DNA of 64,000 bases from Deltaproteobacteria bacterium. GTDB lineage: Bacteria; Myxococcota; Kuafuiibacteriia; Kuafuiibacteriales; Kuafuiibacteriaceae. This document shows, in pieces, positions 42,913-51,339 of the stretch; position 1 is the first letter of the stretch; every line of letters begins with the position of its first letter. Under the pieces are notes generated by a model. It did not search any database and was not told the DNA's origin. It was given only the letters and a program-made list of their open reading frames with translations. Both the position numbers and the translations under genes were made by a program. The stretch spans positions 744,001 to 808,000 of the forward strand of contig JADJBV010000001.1 of NCBI GenBank assembly GCA_016703535.1, written 5' to 3'.

Positions 42913-45486
42913 TCACTTCGCGGGCAGGAGCTGGCGCCGGGCGTCGAAGCACATGACTCGGCCGCCCGCTTCTTTCACCGCCACTTGGCCATCGGCGCCG
43001 GTCAAGCCGACCAGCGGCCCGAGCTGGGCCCTCCCCCTGGGGAGGCCGCTGCTGCCGTCCACCGCCGCCAACAGGTGATCGACGGTGCGGACGAACAAGA
43101 CCCCACCGCCCGGTAGGGCGACCTCGGCGATCGGCGTGGCGAAGTTGGCGCTGGGGCGCAGGTTCCCTTCGGCGGTCAAAAACCGCAGCTGCTTTTCACC
43201 GATCAAGGCCCAGCCTTCGGGGCCGGCCTGCACCCGATACCGGCCGGGCACCAGGTGTTCGAAGGCCCGCCGGAAGGTTTGCCGATCGATCGCGAACAAC
43301 CAAGTGGCGTTGAACGGCCGCGGCGAACGGGGCTCGAGTTCGTAGAGGATCCGCTCACCGACCACCGTGGCCCGCCGCACCCGGGCTTGGGGCATGATCA
43401 GGCCCCGGGTGCTGGTGGTGACCTCGGGGCGGACCAAGCCGTCGTAGCGCTTTTGCCCCGGTTCGCCGCCGCTCAGATCCAACAAGCCCACTCGGGCCTC
43501 GAGTTCGGCCCGGGCCGCTCGAGCCAAAGGTTCGTTGGGGCCGATGGCGGTCAAGACCCGCAGCAGCTCGCCGGCCCCTTCGGCGGGCCGCACCCGGGCC
43601 TTGGCGGTGGCCAGGAGCGCCAAGGCCTCCAGGTTGTTGGGCTCCCGATCGAGCACACCCTTGGCCAAGGCCACCGCCGGAGCTGGTTGTTGGGTCGCCA
43701 GGTAGGCCTCGGCTAACTCCAGGCGCACCGCCTTGGGCCAATCGACGATCCGCGGATCGGCCCCCACCGGCAGGCCGTAGACCGCGCCACTTTGGGTGAG
43801 GGCCAAGGCCACCTCGGGGCCCAAGGTCACCGAGCTGATCTTCTCGTCGAGCTCGAAGGTGAAGAGGGGCCGACCCTTCTGCCGATCCAAGATCACCACC
43901 CGTTTGCCCGCCGCGAAGGCCACCCGATCGGCCTCGAGGGAGAGGTGCACCACCTTCTCCCGGGCCAGCTGACGCCAGAGCACCTTGCCGTCGTTGGAGC
44001 GGGCCACCACCGCCGGCGGCCGCTCTTCCAGGTGCAGGATCCCCGAGTAATCGGGCAAGGCCAACACCGGCGGCGCCGCGTTCTTGAGGGTCAGGCGCAG
44101 CGCCGACTTGGCGCCCTTGTCCAAAAAGCTGACCAGGCGTTGGGGCCCTCGTTTGTGACTGACCACCAGCTGTTCACCCAAAACCGCCGGCGGCCACTCG
44201 ATGCCGGGGAGATCTTTTTGGCGCACGTCGACGGTGTGGCTGACCGCGTCGACGCCCACCACCTCATCGCCGCCGATCAACGCCCAGATCCGGCCCCCCG
44301 CGGTGACGCTCAGCGGCGCCGACAACTCGTCTCCCAGCTTGAGCTTGGCTTTTTCCGCGCCGCTCTCCGGATCCAAAAAGACCAGGCTGGCGCTGAGGGG
44401 CACGACCACTTGGGCCGCCACGTAGACCGGGCCTGCGGCCGGCGTGACCAGGCCGTCATAACTCCACAACACCTTGCCGGAGCCCCGATCGAGGGCCGCG
44501 GTGATCTCGCCTTCGCTGAGGTAGACCCGTCCCCCGACCACCGCAACCTCGGGGTTGGGTTTGGTGAAGGCGGCGCGAAAGCTGACCTGGCCGGTGTTGG
44601 CGTTGATGCCGACCACCTCTTTGGCCAAAAACACGAGGAGTTGGCCTGCCTCCAGCTCGGCGACCACCGGCTGGGCCGGTCCGATCGGCAAGGACCAGCG
44701 GGTCTCACCCGTCGCGAGCTCGAACGCGAAGATGTTCCCAGCGCCAACGCCGATGCCCAGCTCACCGATCCGTTGCAGGGGCGCCGCCGCCGGAGGTGCA
44801 CCTTCCAGGACCGCCGGGTCCGGTGGCCGCCGCCAGATCGGCGCCAGTTGTCCCGCCTCCAGCTCCGCGGACAAGACCCGGAGCAGCGGGATCGCCGCCG
44901 CACTTTTGCCTTGTTGGATGAGGGTGCTGGCCCGGCCCCAACGGGCCAACAGCGGCCCTTTGGCCCCGGCTTCGGGCACCGGGATCAGCCGAGGCAAAGA
45001 CCGGCCCACCGCCGCGCCCGCCAAGCTGAGGGCGAGCTCCCCTTGGCCCGCGCAGGCCGCGTCCAAGGCCGAAGATCCCGGGATGCCCGCCCAACGGGAC
45101 AGGCTGAGCGGCGTTTGATCCTTGGGCCAGGCGCTCCGGGCCGCGCTGGCGAAGGCCGCCAACGATCGCCCGCTGGCGGTGCCCTTGAGCAAACCCCCCG
45201 GGCCTTGGGTGTGGAGCTCGTAGCGTTCGGCCCCGGCCTCACCGAGGCGTCGCCCGCCCACCACCAAGGCGGCCCCCAAACGTTGTCGGGCCACCTCCGG
45301 ATCTTCGTCGTCGAGGAGACGGGCCCGGACCACCCGATATTCGGGCTGGGCCCTCACGGCCGCGGCCCAACGTTCGACGGCGTAACAACCTTCGGGGGTC
45401 TGCGCCTCGGGGATCAGGACCAAGATCGGGCTCTGGCCGAGGATCGAGGTCCACAAAGCCGTCGCCCAAAGCGCGCCGATCGACAC
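42913..45486 (-). CDS. Exported beta-propeller (PQQ-type repeat) protein with TPR-like region
   Basis: This is an 857-residue protein. The N-terminal 200 residues are helical after a short hydrophobic start (IGALWATALWTSILGQSPILVLI). From about 240 onward, repeated beta blades appear: GNIFAFELATGETRWSLPIG, GQVSFRAAF, GKVLWSYDGL, GKVLWRQLA and LFTFELDEKI, like PQQ/BamB-type propellers (W-docking-like GKVLW units). After about 590 there is a helical insert (AVRLELAEAYLATQQPAPAVALAKGVL). It then returns to propeller-like sequence. It is probably envelope-located and scaffolding; no enzyme active site was recognised. The start is a GTG at 45486. It is divergent from the FecR gene. Confidence 0.82.
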   Translation of the reverse strand: MSIGALWATALWTSILGQSPILVLIPEAQTPEGCYAVERWAAAVRAQPEYRVVRARLLDDEDPEVARQRLGAALVVGGRRLGEAGAERYELHTQGPGGLLKGTASGRSLAAFASAARSAWPKDQTPLSLSRWAGIPGSSALDAACAGQGELALSLAGAAVGRSLPRLIPVPEAGAKGPLLARWGRASTLIQQGKSAAAIPLLRVLSAELEAGQLAPIWRRPPDPAVLEGAPPAAAPLQRIGELGIGVGAGNIFAFELATGETRWSLPIGPAQPVVAELEAGQLLVFLAKEVVGINANTGQVSFRAAFTKPNPEVAVVGGRVYLSEGEITAALDRGSGKVLWSYDGLVTPAAGPVYVAAQVVVPLSASLVFLDPESGAEKAKLKLGDELSAPLSVTAGGRIWALIGGDEVVGVDAVSHTVDVRQKDLPGIEWPPAVLGEQLVVSHKRGPQRLVSFLDKGAKSALRLTLKNAAPPVLALPDYSGILHLEERPPAVVARSNDGKVLWRQLAREKVVHLSLEADRVAFAAGKRVVILDRQKGRPLFTFELDEKISSVTLGPEVALALTQSGAVYGLPVGADPRIVDWPKAVRLELAEAYLATQQPAPAVALAKGVLDREPNNLEALALLATAKARVRPAEGAGELLRVLTAIGPNEPLARAARAELEARVGLLDLSGGEPGQKRYDGLVRPEVTTSTRGLIMPQARVRRATVVGERILYELEPRSPRPFNATWLFAIDRQTFRRAFEHLVPGRYRVQAGPEGWALIGEKQLRFLTAEGNLRPSANFATPIAEVALPGGGVLFVRTVDHLLAAVDGSSGLPRGRAQLGPLVGLTGADGQVAVKEAGGRVMCFDARRQLLPAK

Positions 45487-45571
45487 GTCGTCGACCTACC
45501 ACACCCCGTGATTGCAGGCACAGGCACCTCACCCTTCCAACCGGCCGCCCTCGAAGGCTAGAGTCGGGGAC

Positions 45572-46660
45572 ATGTGTGCGCGTCTTGCTTTTGCCCTCTC
45601 GGCTTTGATCCTTTTGGCGTCGGCGCCCAAATTGGCCCACGCCGGGGCCGACGTCGAGGTGGTGAGCGCCTCGGGTTTGGTCGAGGTCCGGGCCCCCAAG
45701 GCGAAGGACTACACGCCGGTGAAGGTCGGCGCGGCGATGGCTTCGGGGACTCGACTCCGGACCGGGCCCAGCGGTGAGGCCAAACTCAAGTACCCGGACG
45801 GCAGCGTCGCCGAGGTCCGAGCCAAGTCGGAGATCATCGTGCGGCCTGCGGTGCAAGAGGGCCAACCTTCGAGTGTGGTCCTGTTCTTCGGTCGGGTCTG
45901 GACCAAGGTCGTGAAGTCGGTGGCGGGCAACGAAAGCTTCGAGGTCCGTTCGGCCAACGCGGTCGCCGGCGTCCGCGGCACCGAGTTCGAGACCGGCGTG
46001 GCCGCCGACGGCGCGATGCGGGTGCGGGTCAAGTCGGGTGCGGTGGGGGTCGCGGGCGACGCCGGCGGCAAAGCCGTGGAGATCAACGCCGGCTTCGAGG
46101 TGGAGGCCAGCGGTGAAGGTGAGGTGACCGGCAAGAGCAAAAGCCAAGCCGACGCCAACTGGGACGGCTGGTTTTCGGCCCGGGCCAAGGTGCTCCAAAA
46201 GGAAGGTCTGCGGGTCGCCAAAAACCTCGATGGTCGCTTGGTCAAACGCCAAGAGAAGGTGAAGAGCCTGCTCGCCCAACAAAAGCAGCTGCGCCAGCGG
46301 ATCGAAGATCTGGAGGCGCAGAAGCAGCAAGGCGAAGAGGTCGACGAAGAGTTGGCCACCACCTTGGAGGAGTTGGAGGGGGTCACGGCCCGCTTGGTCG
46401 ACATGGAGACCCGGCTGCAAGCCGCCTTCGCGACCTTCGAACGTTGGGGGGCGGTGGCCGCCGAAGGGGGCATGCAGGGCGGCGAGGAGGTCAGCAAGAT
46501 GGCCTCCAACGTCCAGAAGATCGCCGCCGACTTCGCCGACATGATCGAAGAGGGCACCGACCAGTCTCAAGAGGGCATGGACGATCTCTTGAAGGACATG
46601 AAGAAGGGCAAAAGCGGCAAACCCAAGAAGGGCAGCGCCGCCGACGAGATGTTCAAGTAG
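45572..46660 (+). CDS. FecR-domain exported protein with coiled coil
   Basis: This 362-residue protein has a cleavable signal (LAFALSALILLASAPKLAHA), then a FecR-like beta domain at about residues 30-170 (GTRLRTGPSGEAKLKYPDGSVAEVRAKSEIIV, SANAVAGVRGTEFETGVA). A long helix rich in Gln and Glu (QEKVKSLLAQQKQLRQRIEDLEAQKQQ) predicts a coiled coil, and the tail is Lys/Gly-rich (KKGKSGKPKKG). FecR domains bind or sense envelope signals, but this one lacks the anti-sigma part and the neighbouring sigma factor, so it may be a structural or peptidoglycan-linked protein. It is divergent from the propeller gene, and the shared region 45487-45571 holds both promoters. Confidence 0.88.
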   Translation: MCARLAFALSALILLASAPKLAHAGADVEVVSASGLVEVRAPKAKDYTPVKVGAAMASGTRLRTGPSGEAKLKYPDGSVAEVRAKSEIIVRPAVQEGQPSSVVLFFGRVWTKVVKSVAGNESFEVRSANAVAGVRGTEFETGVAADGAMRVRVKSGAVGVAGDAGGKAVEINAGFEVEASGEGEVTGKSKSQADANWDGWFSARAKVLQKEGLRVAKNLDGRLVKRQEKVKSLLAQQKQLRQRIEDLEAQKQQGEEVDEELATTLEELEGVTARLVDMETRLQAAFATFERWGAVAAEGGMQGGEEVSKMASNVQKIAADFADMIEEGTDQSQEGMDDLLKDMKKGKSGKPKKGSAADEMFK

Positions 46661-46672
46661 CGGCTCGGGAGG

Positions 46673-48064
46673 TTACGCAAGTTGTCTTGCAAAGGGCTTG
46701 GTCCCCTCGGGCCCTGGGGGCTGGCCAAAGGCTGAGGTCACCTGGAGCTCCACCTTCGATCCCGGGCGCAGGGTGATCAAAGGATCGAGGGGCAAGGGTG
46801 CCTGAAACTTCGGCCGCCGCAGCCCAAAACGTCGGGCCAACGCCGCTAAGATGAGTTGGCCCTCCATCAGCGCGAAGTGGTTGCCGATGCAGATCCGGGG
46901 GCCGGCTCCGAAGGGCAAAAATGCACCCTTCGGCAGCCGCTCTTCGGCGCCGTCCAAAAAACGCTCGGGCCGAAAGAGCTCGGGCTCTGGATAAAGTTCG
47001 GGCCGCCGGTGGACCTCCCGGATCGCCACGAAGACCGTGGTGCCCTTGGGCAGCCGGTGCCCCGAGAGCTGAGTGTCCCGCAGGGCCCGGCGCCCCACGA
47101 AGTAGGCCGGCGGGTACAGGCGCATCGTCTCCTTGAGCACCGCCAAGGCGTAAGGGAGCCGGGGCAGGACGTTTGCCGTCAGCGGTTCGTCCAGGGCCTG
47201 GGCCTCGGCGGCCAGGCGGGCCGCCACCTTGGGGTGCCGATCGAGCTGATCGAAGGCCCAGGTCAAGGCGTTGGCGGTGGTCTCGTGGCCCGCCAAAAAC
47301 AGAGTGACCACCTCGTCCCGGAGCGCGTCGCTCGACAAACCTTGGCCGCCTTCGTCCCGCATCTCGAGGAGCAACCGCAGCAGGTCGGGCGCCGGATCTT
47401 GGCTCCGCTTGCGCGCGACGATGACCTCTTCGACGACCTGGTGCAGCGCCGCCGACGCCCGCCGCAGCCGAAGGTTGGCGGCGCTGGGCCAGGGCCAAGG
47501 CAAGGGCAGGGGCGAACCGAGTTGGGCCACCAACGCCTCACTCGCCGCCGTGAAGGCCTGACCCACCGCCCTCGTTTGGCCCTCGACCTCGGCGTGGAAC
47601 AAGGTCCGCCCCACGATCTTGAGGGTCAGGGCCATCATCACCTCACCGACGTCGATGGTCTGGCCGGGCACCAGCCCGTCGAGGGTCTCGGCGGTGGCCT
47701 TCAAGATGGTGTCCCCGTAGCCGCCGATGGCGCTTTTATAGAAGGCCGGGGCGATCAACTTGCGGCGGCTGCGGTGCAGCTCCCCTTCGCTGCTGAGCAG
47801 GCCCTGGCCCAAAAGGGGCCGGGCCAAGACCCCCAAACCCCGGCTCTTCTGAAAGTCCTCGGCCCGGTGTTGGAGCACCTCCAGGGCTGGCCCGGGCGCG
47901 GTCACCACCACCACCGAGATCGGCCCGAGCCGGATCCGCCCCAGGTCACCACAGCGTTGACGGACCTCCTCGAGGAGGCCCACCCGATCCGCTCGAAAGG
48001 CGGCCTGGTGTCCGAAGAAGGGCGTTTGTCGCGTCTCGAGCAGCGGGATGGACTCGATGGTCAT
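46673..48064 (-). CDS. Cytochrome P450
   Basis: This 463-residue soluble P450 carries its key motifs in order: I-helix AGHETTAN (oxygen binding), ETMRLYP (ExxR), PERFLDGAEERLPKGAFLPFGAGPRICIGNHFALME (the Cys in ICIGN is the heme ligand). The N-terminus lacks a membrane anchor, so a bacterial class I P450 needing a separate ferredoxin and reductase is expected; neither is here. Substrate unknown. The ATG at 48064 is chosen because homology starts at TIESIPLLETRQTP. It is divergent from a TetR gene with a 57-bp gap, suggesting local regulation. The last codons include a dispersed palindrome. Confidence 0.95.
   Translation of the reverse strand: MTIESIPLLETRQTPFFGHQAAFRADRVGLLEEVRQRCGDLGRIRLGPISVVVVTAPGPALEVLQHRAEDFQKSRGLGVLARPLLGQGLLSSEGELHRSRRKLIAPAFYKSAIGGYGDTILKATAETLDGLVPGQTIDVGEVMMALTLKIVGRTLFHAEVEGQTRAVGQAFTAASEALVAQLGSPLPLPWPWPSAANLRLRRASAALHQVVEEVIVARKRSQDPAPDLLRLLLEMRDEGGQGLSSDALRDEVVTLFLAGHETTANALTWAFDQLDRHPKVAARLAAEAQALDEPLTANVLPRLPYALAVLKETMRLYPPAYFVGRRALRDTQLSGHRLPKGTTVFVAIREVHRRPELYPEPELFRPERFLDGAEERLPKGAFLPFGAGPRICIGNHFALMEGQLILAALARRFGLRRPKFQAPLPLDPLITLRPGSKVELQVTSAFGQPPGPEGTKPFARQLA
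46676..46691. repeat. Dispersed palindrome GCAAG-N4-CTTGC, copy 5
   Basis: CGCAAG-TTGT-CTTGCA overlaps the final codons (ARQLA) and stop of the P450 gene. Confidence 0.7.
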
Positions 48065-48121
48065 GGAGAGATAATGTGAGTAAATGCTCGGTTTTGATAC
48101 TCGCTTTTCCCGGGGCCCCCG
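48065..48121. promoter_or_regulatory. P450/TetR divergent control region
   Basis: This 57-bp AT-richer gap separates the divergent starts. GAGTA and TACTC form arms 17 bases apart (within about 48077-48103), and an inner GAGTAAATGCTC is nearly palindromic. TetR-type regulators usually bind such sites between their own and the target gene, so this is the best candidate operator. Confidence 0.5.
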
Positions 48122-48772
48122 GTGAGCCGCAAAAAGCCCCCGATCCGCCCGAGGAAACGGCCCCTGCAGCGCCGGGCCCAAGAGACGGTGGTGGCCATCC
48201 TCGACGCCACCGCTCAGCTTTTGGTCAAAGAGGGGTATGAGGCCTTGAGCACCAACCGGGTCGCCGATCGGGCCGGGGTGAGCATCGGCTCCCTCTACCA
48301 ATATTTCCCGAACAAGGAGTCGCTGCTGGCGGCGCTGATCGATCGCCACCTGGAGGAGGTGGGTCAGGTGGTCGAGCAGCACTTGCCGCAGCTGGCCGGG
48401 GTGCCGATCGCCTTGGCGGTGCCCCGGATGGTGCGGGTGATGGTCGAGCTGCATCAGCAGGATCCCCGGCTCCATCGGGCGCTTTTTTCCCAGCTCCCCG
48501 GGGAGGCCTTTTTGTCCCGGCGGGATCGGCTGGAGGCGTCGCTGCGCGGTTTGATCGAGGCCTACCTGTTGGCCCGAGGTGTGCCGTCGGAGCGGGTGGG
48601 GTTGACCGCATTTTTTGTGGTGACGGTGGTCGAGAGCCTGACCCACGCGGCGGTCCTCGATCGGCCCCAGGCCTTGGCCGATCCCCACTTCATCGACGAG
48701 GTCTCCCGGCTGGTGGTGCCGTTCCTCGAGGGGTCCTGCACTCCGTTGCGATCGGCGCCGAGTTTCGGCTAA
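48122..48772 (+). CDS. TetR-family transcriptional regulator
   Basis: This 216-residue protein has an N-terminal HTH (ILDATAQLLVKEGYEALSTNRVADRAGVSIGSLYQYFPNKESLLAALID, residues about 25-75), the standard TetR DNA-binding domain with the YQYFPNKE signature. The C-terminal ligand-binding domain is helical (LEEVGQVVEQHLPQLAGV, LFSQLPGEAFLSRRDRLEASLRG). A basic N-terminal tail (SRKKPPIRPRKRPLQRR) may add DNA contact. The start is a GTG at 48122. It is divergent from the P450 and probably represses it; the ligand is unknown. Confidence 0.95.
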   Translation: MSRKKPPIRPRKRPLQRRAQETVVAILDATAQLLVKEGYEALSTNRVADRAGVSIGSLYQYFPNKESLLAALIDRHLEEVGQVVEQHLPQLAGVPIALAVPRMVRVMVELHQQDPRLHRALFSQLPGEAFLSRRDRLEASLRGLIEAYLLARGVPSERVGLTAFFVVTVVESLTHAAVLDRPQALADPHFIDEVSRLVVPFLEGSCTPLRSAPSFG

Positions 48773-48813
48773 CTTCCGCGTCCCCGGCGATGGCCGGCCA
48801 CGGGAGGTGGGGA

Positions 48814-49032
48814 TTGGCGAACAAGAAGAAGGCCGCGTTGGTGGCCGCCAAAAAGCCGAAAGAGATGTTGTTGGTGCAGAGCAAGGTCAAAGAGTACATC
48901 CGCGCTCAAGACAAGCAGTGCGCCTCGGATCTGATCGAAGCCCTCAACGATCGGGTGGCCCAGATCCTGGATGAAGCGGTCAAACGCGCCGCCGAAAACG
49001 GTCGAAAGACCGCCCGCTCCTACGACGTCTGA
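48814..49032 (+). CDS. Small histone-fold DNA-binding protein (bacterial histone type)
   Basis: This 72-residue basic protein starts at a TTG preceded by GGGAGG at six bases; an ATG at 48790 gives 80 residues but no better site. The N-terminus is Lys-rich (MANKKKAALVAAKKPK). Then comes a histone-fold pattern: helix VQSKVKEYIRAQ, a long central helix (ASDLIEALNDRVAQILDEAVKRAAENG), and the loop NGRKTARSYDV. The last resembles the DNA-binding L2 loop of archaeal histones (GRKTVKAED). The third helix is absent or minimal. This matches bacterial histones such as Bdellovibrio Bd0055. It probably binds DNA as a dimer. The end overlaps the convergent gene by 53 bp. Confidence 0.68.
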   Translation: MANKKKAALVAAKKPKEMLLVQSKVKEYIRAQDKQCASDLIEALNDRVAQILDEAVKRAAENGRKTARSYDV

Positions 49033-50209
49033 GCGCTGCGGCCACCAGCCCCAGGCCGAACAAACCACCCGACGGACCGGCCGGGCCGCCGCCACGGCAG
49101 CTGCACCCTTCCGCCGGGGGTGGGGGCGGTGGGGGCTCCGGCGTCACCGGATCACAGCCGTCCAAACGTAGACACAAAACGCCGACCCCGCCGGTCTCTT
49201 CAGTATAACGCTCCGCCAGCTGGGGCAGCCACACTTCGAGCTCGGCGTGGATCGCCACCGCCCGGGTCGAGCTCGCGCTTTCACCGGGCGCGGTCAACAG
49301 CCCCACCACCACCTCGAGCCGGGGCGGCGCCTCGGGGAAGGCCGGTGACCTCGGGCCAACCGCCCTCACCACGTCCTCGAGCTTCACCTCGATCTTTTGG
49401 CCCCGCACGAGGGTGCCCAAGGGCAACTCGGCGGCCGCTGGCAAAGTTGCGCCGGTGATGGTTCGGGCCCCGGCGATAAAAAAGAACGGCGGCACTTGCT
49501 CCGGCGCGAGCAGGCCCAGGCCATACCGATCGAGCCGCGAATATCCCGAGTTTCGGCCGATCACCTGGAACTCCCCCGGGCCCCGCTCGGCGTAGCCATG
49601 ACCGCCCAACACCGAACCTTCGGTGTGCAGCGCCGCGTGCCAGTGGGCGTTTTGTCGGCCGAGCAGCGGGATCGGCACGGTGGAGCTGGCGACCGCCGCC
49701 GAAAGATAAGCCAAGGCCGGGTGGGCCAACTCGTGGAGGGCCCGGGGCAGGAGGCGACCCGGGGTGTGGTGGGCCACCGACTTCAGGTTGGCCACGCCGC
49801 GAAGGTGCACCACCCCAAAGTCGGCCCGCTGATCCAAGGGCGGCACCCCCAGGCCTTCGGTGTCCCGATAAAATGGCACGTAGTAGGCCGGCCCGGCCGC
49901 GCCCCGATCGTCGAAGGTGGTGAACAACAACAACACCGCTTCCCGATCGACGAGGGTGTCTGCGAAGCGGCGGGTGACGGCGGCCAGATCGTTGCGTTGG
50001 TCGTCGATCACCAGGCCGTATTGGTCCCCCAAGGGGCTGATCAGGGTGTCGTCGCCTTCGAGGATCCCGATCTCACCCACCCGCACCGAAAGGCCCGAGG
50101 CGGTGGTGCCCAAAGGTTGGGTGCGGGCGGCGCCGGGTTCGTAGGTGCCGAGCTCCAGCGCCGGGGTGCAGCCGAAACACAACCCCACCATCCAAAACCC
50201 CCGGGTCAT
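48980..50209 (-). CDS. HExxH-containing exported protein with MYXO-CTERM-like tail
   Basis: This 409-residue protein has a lipobox VGLCFGC at about residue 14. A middle segment RALHELAHPALAYLSAAV at about residues 155-172 contains HExxH, the zinc-protease motif; no clear third ligand is assigned, so activity is uncertain. Beta-rich sequence follows. The C-terminus reads PPPPPPPAEGCSCRGGGPAG, a hydrophobic stretch (LFGLGLVAAAL), then RRRR: the Cys-motif, helix and Arg cluster of MYXO-CTERM sorting signals. The lipobox and the MYXO-CTERM-like tail together are unusual. It converges with the histone gene and overlaps its end by 53 bp. Confidence 0.8.
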   Translation of the reverse strand: MTRGFWMVGLCFGCTPALELGTYEPGAARTQPLGTTASGLSVRVGEIGILEGDDTLISPLGDQYGLVIDDQRNDLAAVTRRFADTLVDREAVLLLFTTFDDRGAAGPAYYVPFYRDTEGLGVPPLDQRADFGVVHLRGVANLKSVAHHTPGRLLPRALHELAHPALAYLSAAVASSTVPIPLLGRQNAHWHAALHTEGSVLGGHGYAERGPGEFQVIGRNSGYSRLDRYGLGLLAPEQVPPFFFIAGARTITGATLPAAAELPLGTLVRGQKIEVKLEDVVRAVGPRSPAFPEAPPRLEVVVGLLTAPGESASSTRAVAIHAELEVWLPQLAERYTEETGGVGVLCLRLDGCDPVTPEPPPPPPPAEGCSCRGGGPAGPSGGLFGLGLVAAALRRRRSGRSFDRFRRRV

Positions 50210-50295
50210 GGGCCCAGCATGGGCAACTTGGCGCCGCCGCGAAACCGGAAGGTGGGCTTGACGGGATCTCCGAGGCTGCCGATCCTGAGGAGGCC

Positions 50296-50511
50296 ATGAA
50301 GTTCCGCCTCAAGCGCCGGGTGAAGAAGATGAACGTCTGCACCCGCTGCGAGGCGACCATGGAGCGGCGCACCGCCATCCCTGAAGGCGCCGGCCGCCGT
50401 TATTGGGGCGACGTCGAGCCCTACGTGTACGTGGGCGACGCCGAGATCCACCACTTCATCTGCACCAGCTGCGGCAACCTGACGGCGATCCAGTTCCGCG
50501 AGGCCGCGTGA
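50296..50511 (+). CDS. Small zinc-ribbon protein
   Basis: This 71-residue protein begins with a basic segment (KFRLKRRVKK), then CTRCEATMERRT and, 29 residues later, CTSCGNL: two CxxC pairs typical of a zinc ribbon. GAGGAGG precedes the ATG by four to six bases. It is the first gene of a likely operon with the next, which it overlaps by GTGA. Zinc ribbons of this size often act as small regulators or adaptors. I recognise no specific family. The divergent region 50210-50295 separates it from the HExxH protein. Confidence 0.8.
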   Translation: MKFRLKRRVKKMNVCTRCEATMERRTAIPEGAGRRYWGDVEPYVYVGDAEIHHFICTSCGNLTAIQFREAA

Positions 50512-51269
50512 CCCGACCGGTCGGGCCCAAGGGCCCAGGCCTGGTTTCGCCGCGGCCGCTCTTGCCCAAGGCGACGGAGGTCGAGGCCCGGCCTGGCCCT
50601 CAGACGCCGGATCCGGTGCGCGGTGCCCACTCGGTGGTCGAGTCGGTCGGGGAAGAAGAAAAACACCGGCAAGCCTATGAGCAGCTGACCGGCGGGGGAG
50701 AGTTGGGCCGGGACGGGGTCACGCCCGCCGAGCTGAAGTTGATGGGCTCCTTGGTGGCGGGTCGGCACATCTTGACCCTCTTGGCCCGCCGGCGAAACGA
50801 CCCGGATCGCCCCGGGTTGATCAAAGAGGTCGCGGACCTGGTGATGGGCCTCGAGGATCCGCCCTTCGCCCGGCGTTTGCTCCTGGAGTTGATCGACACC
50901 GGCCGGATCGTCGACGTGTACCCGCTGGAGATCCTGGACGAGGTGGTGGAGCGGCGGCCCGGGTACATCAGCGGGGTCGAGCCGGGGCGGATCATCCTCA
51001 ACCGAGTTGCGCTGGAGGCCGAGGTCCACCAGGTCGAGGTCCCGATTCGGCTCGAGGTGGCCTTGGGCCTGAAGATGAAGGCCTTTGCCTTGGCCGGCGG
51101 CGGCTCCCCCGGCTACCTGCTTTCGCCGGGGCCCCCCGCGGTCTACCACCTGGAGTTCGGGGACGCCGGGACCTACACCTTGCTGCTCCGGGGCGATCTG
51201 CGAAAAAAGAGCTATATTGACCGGTTGACGCTGAAAGTCGTGGATCCGGGCCCGCCCGACTCGGCGTGA
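50508..51269 (+). CDS. Hypothetical protein coupled to zinc-ribbon gene
   Basis: This 253-residue protein from a GTG has a Pro-rich N-terminus (PVGPKGPGLVSPRPLLPKATEVEARPG) with no signal peptide. It then has a helical part (HRQAYEQLTGGGELGRDGVTPAELKLMGS; FARRLLLELIDTGRIVDVYPLEILDEVVE) and a beta-rich C-terminus (RIILNRVALEAEVHQVEVPIRLEVALGLKMKAFALAGG, YHLEFGDAGTYTLLLRGDLRKKSYIDRLTLKVV) like an Ig-fold strand set. No family is recognised. It is coupled to the zinc ribbon by GTGA and followed after 70 bp by the IPT lipoprotein. Confidence 0.7.
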   Translation: MTRPVGPKGPGLVSPRPLLPKATEVEARPGPQTPDPVRGAHSVVESVGEEEKHRQAYEQLTGGGELGRDGVTPAELKLMGSLVAGRHILTLLARRRNDPDRPGLIKEVADLVMGLEDPPFARRLLLELIDTGRIVDVYPLEILDEVVERRPGYISGVEPGRIILNRVALEAEVHQVEVPIRLEVALGLKMKAFALAGGGSPGYLLSPGPPAVYHLEFGDAGTYTLLLRGDLRKKSYIDRLTLKVVDPGPPDSA

Positions 51270-51339
51270 GCGTGGTAGTATCCTTCGGTCGCTTTGGGCC
51301 CCCGGGACTTGGGGCTTGGGGCAGTCGGGAAACCGCTTC

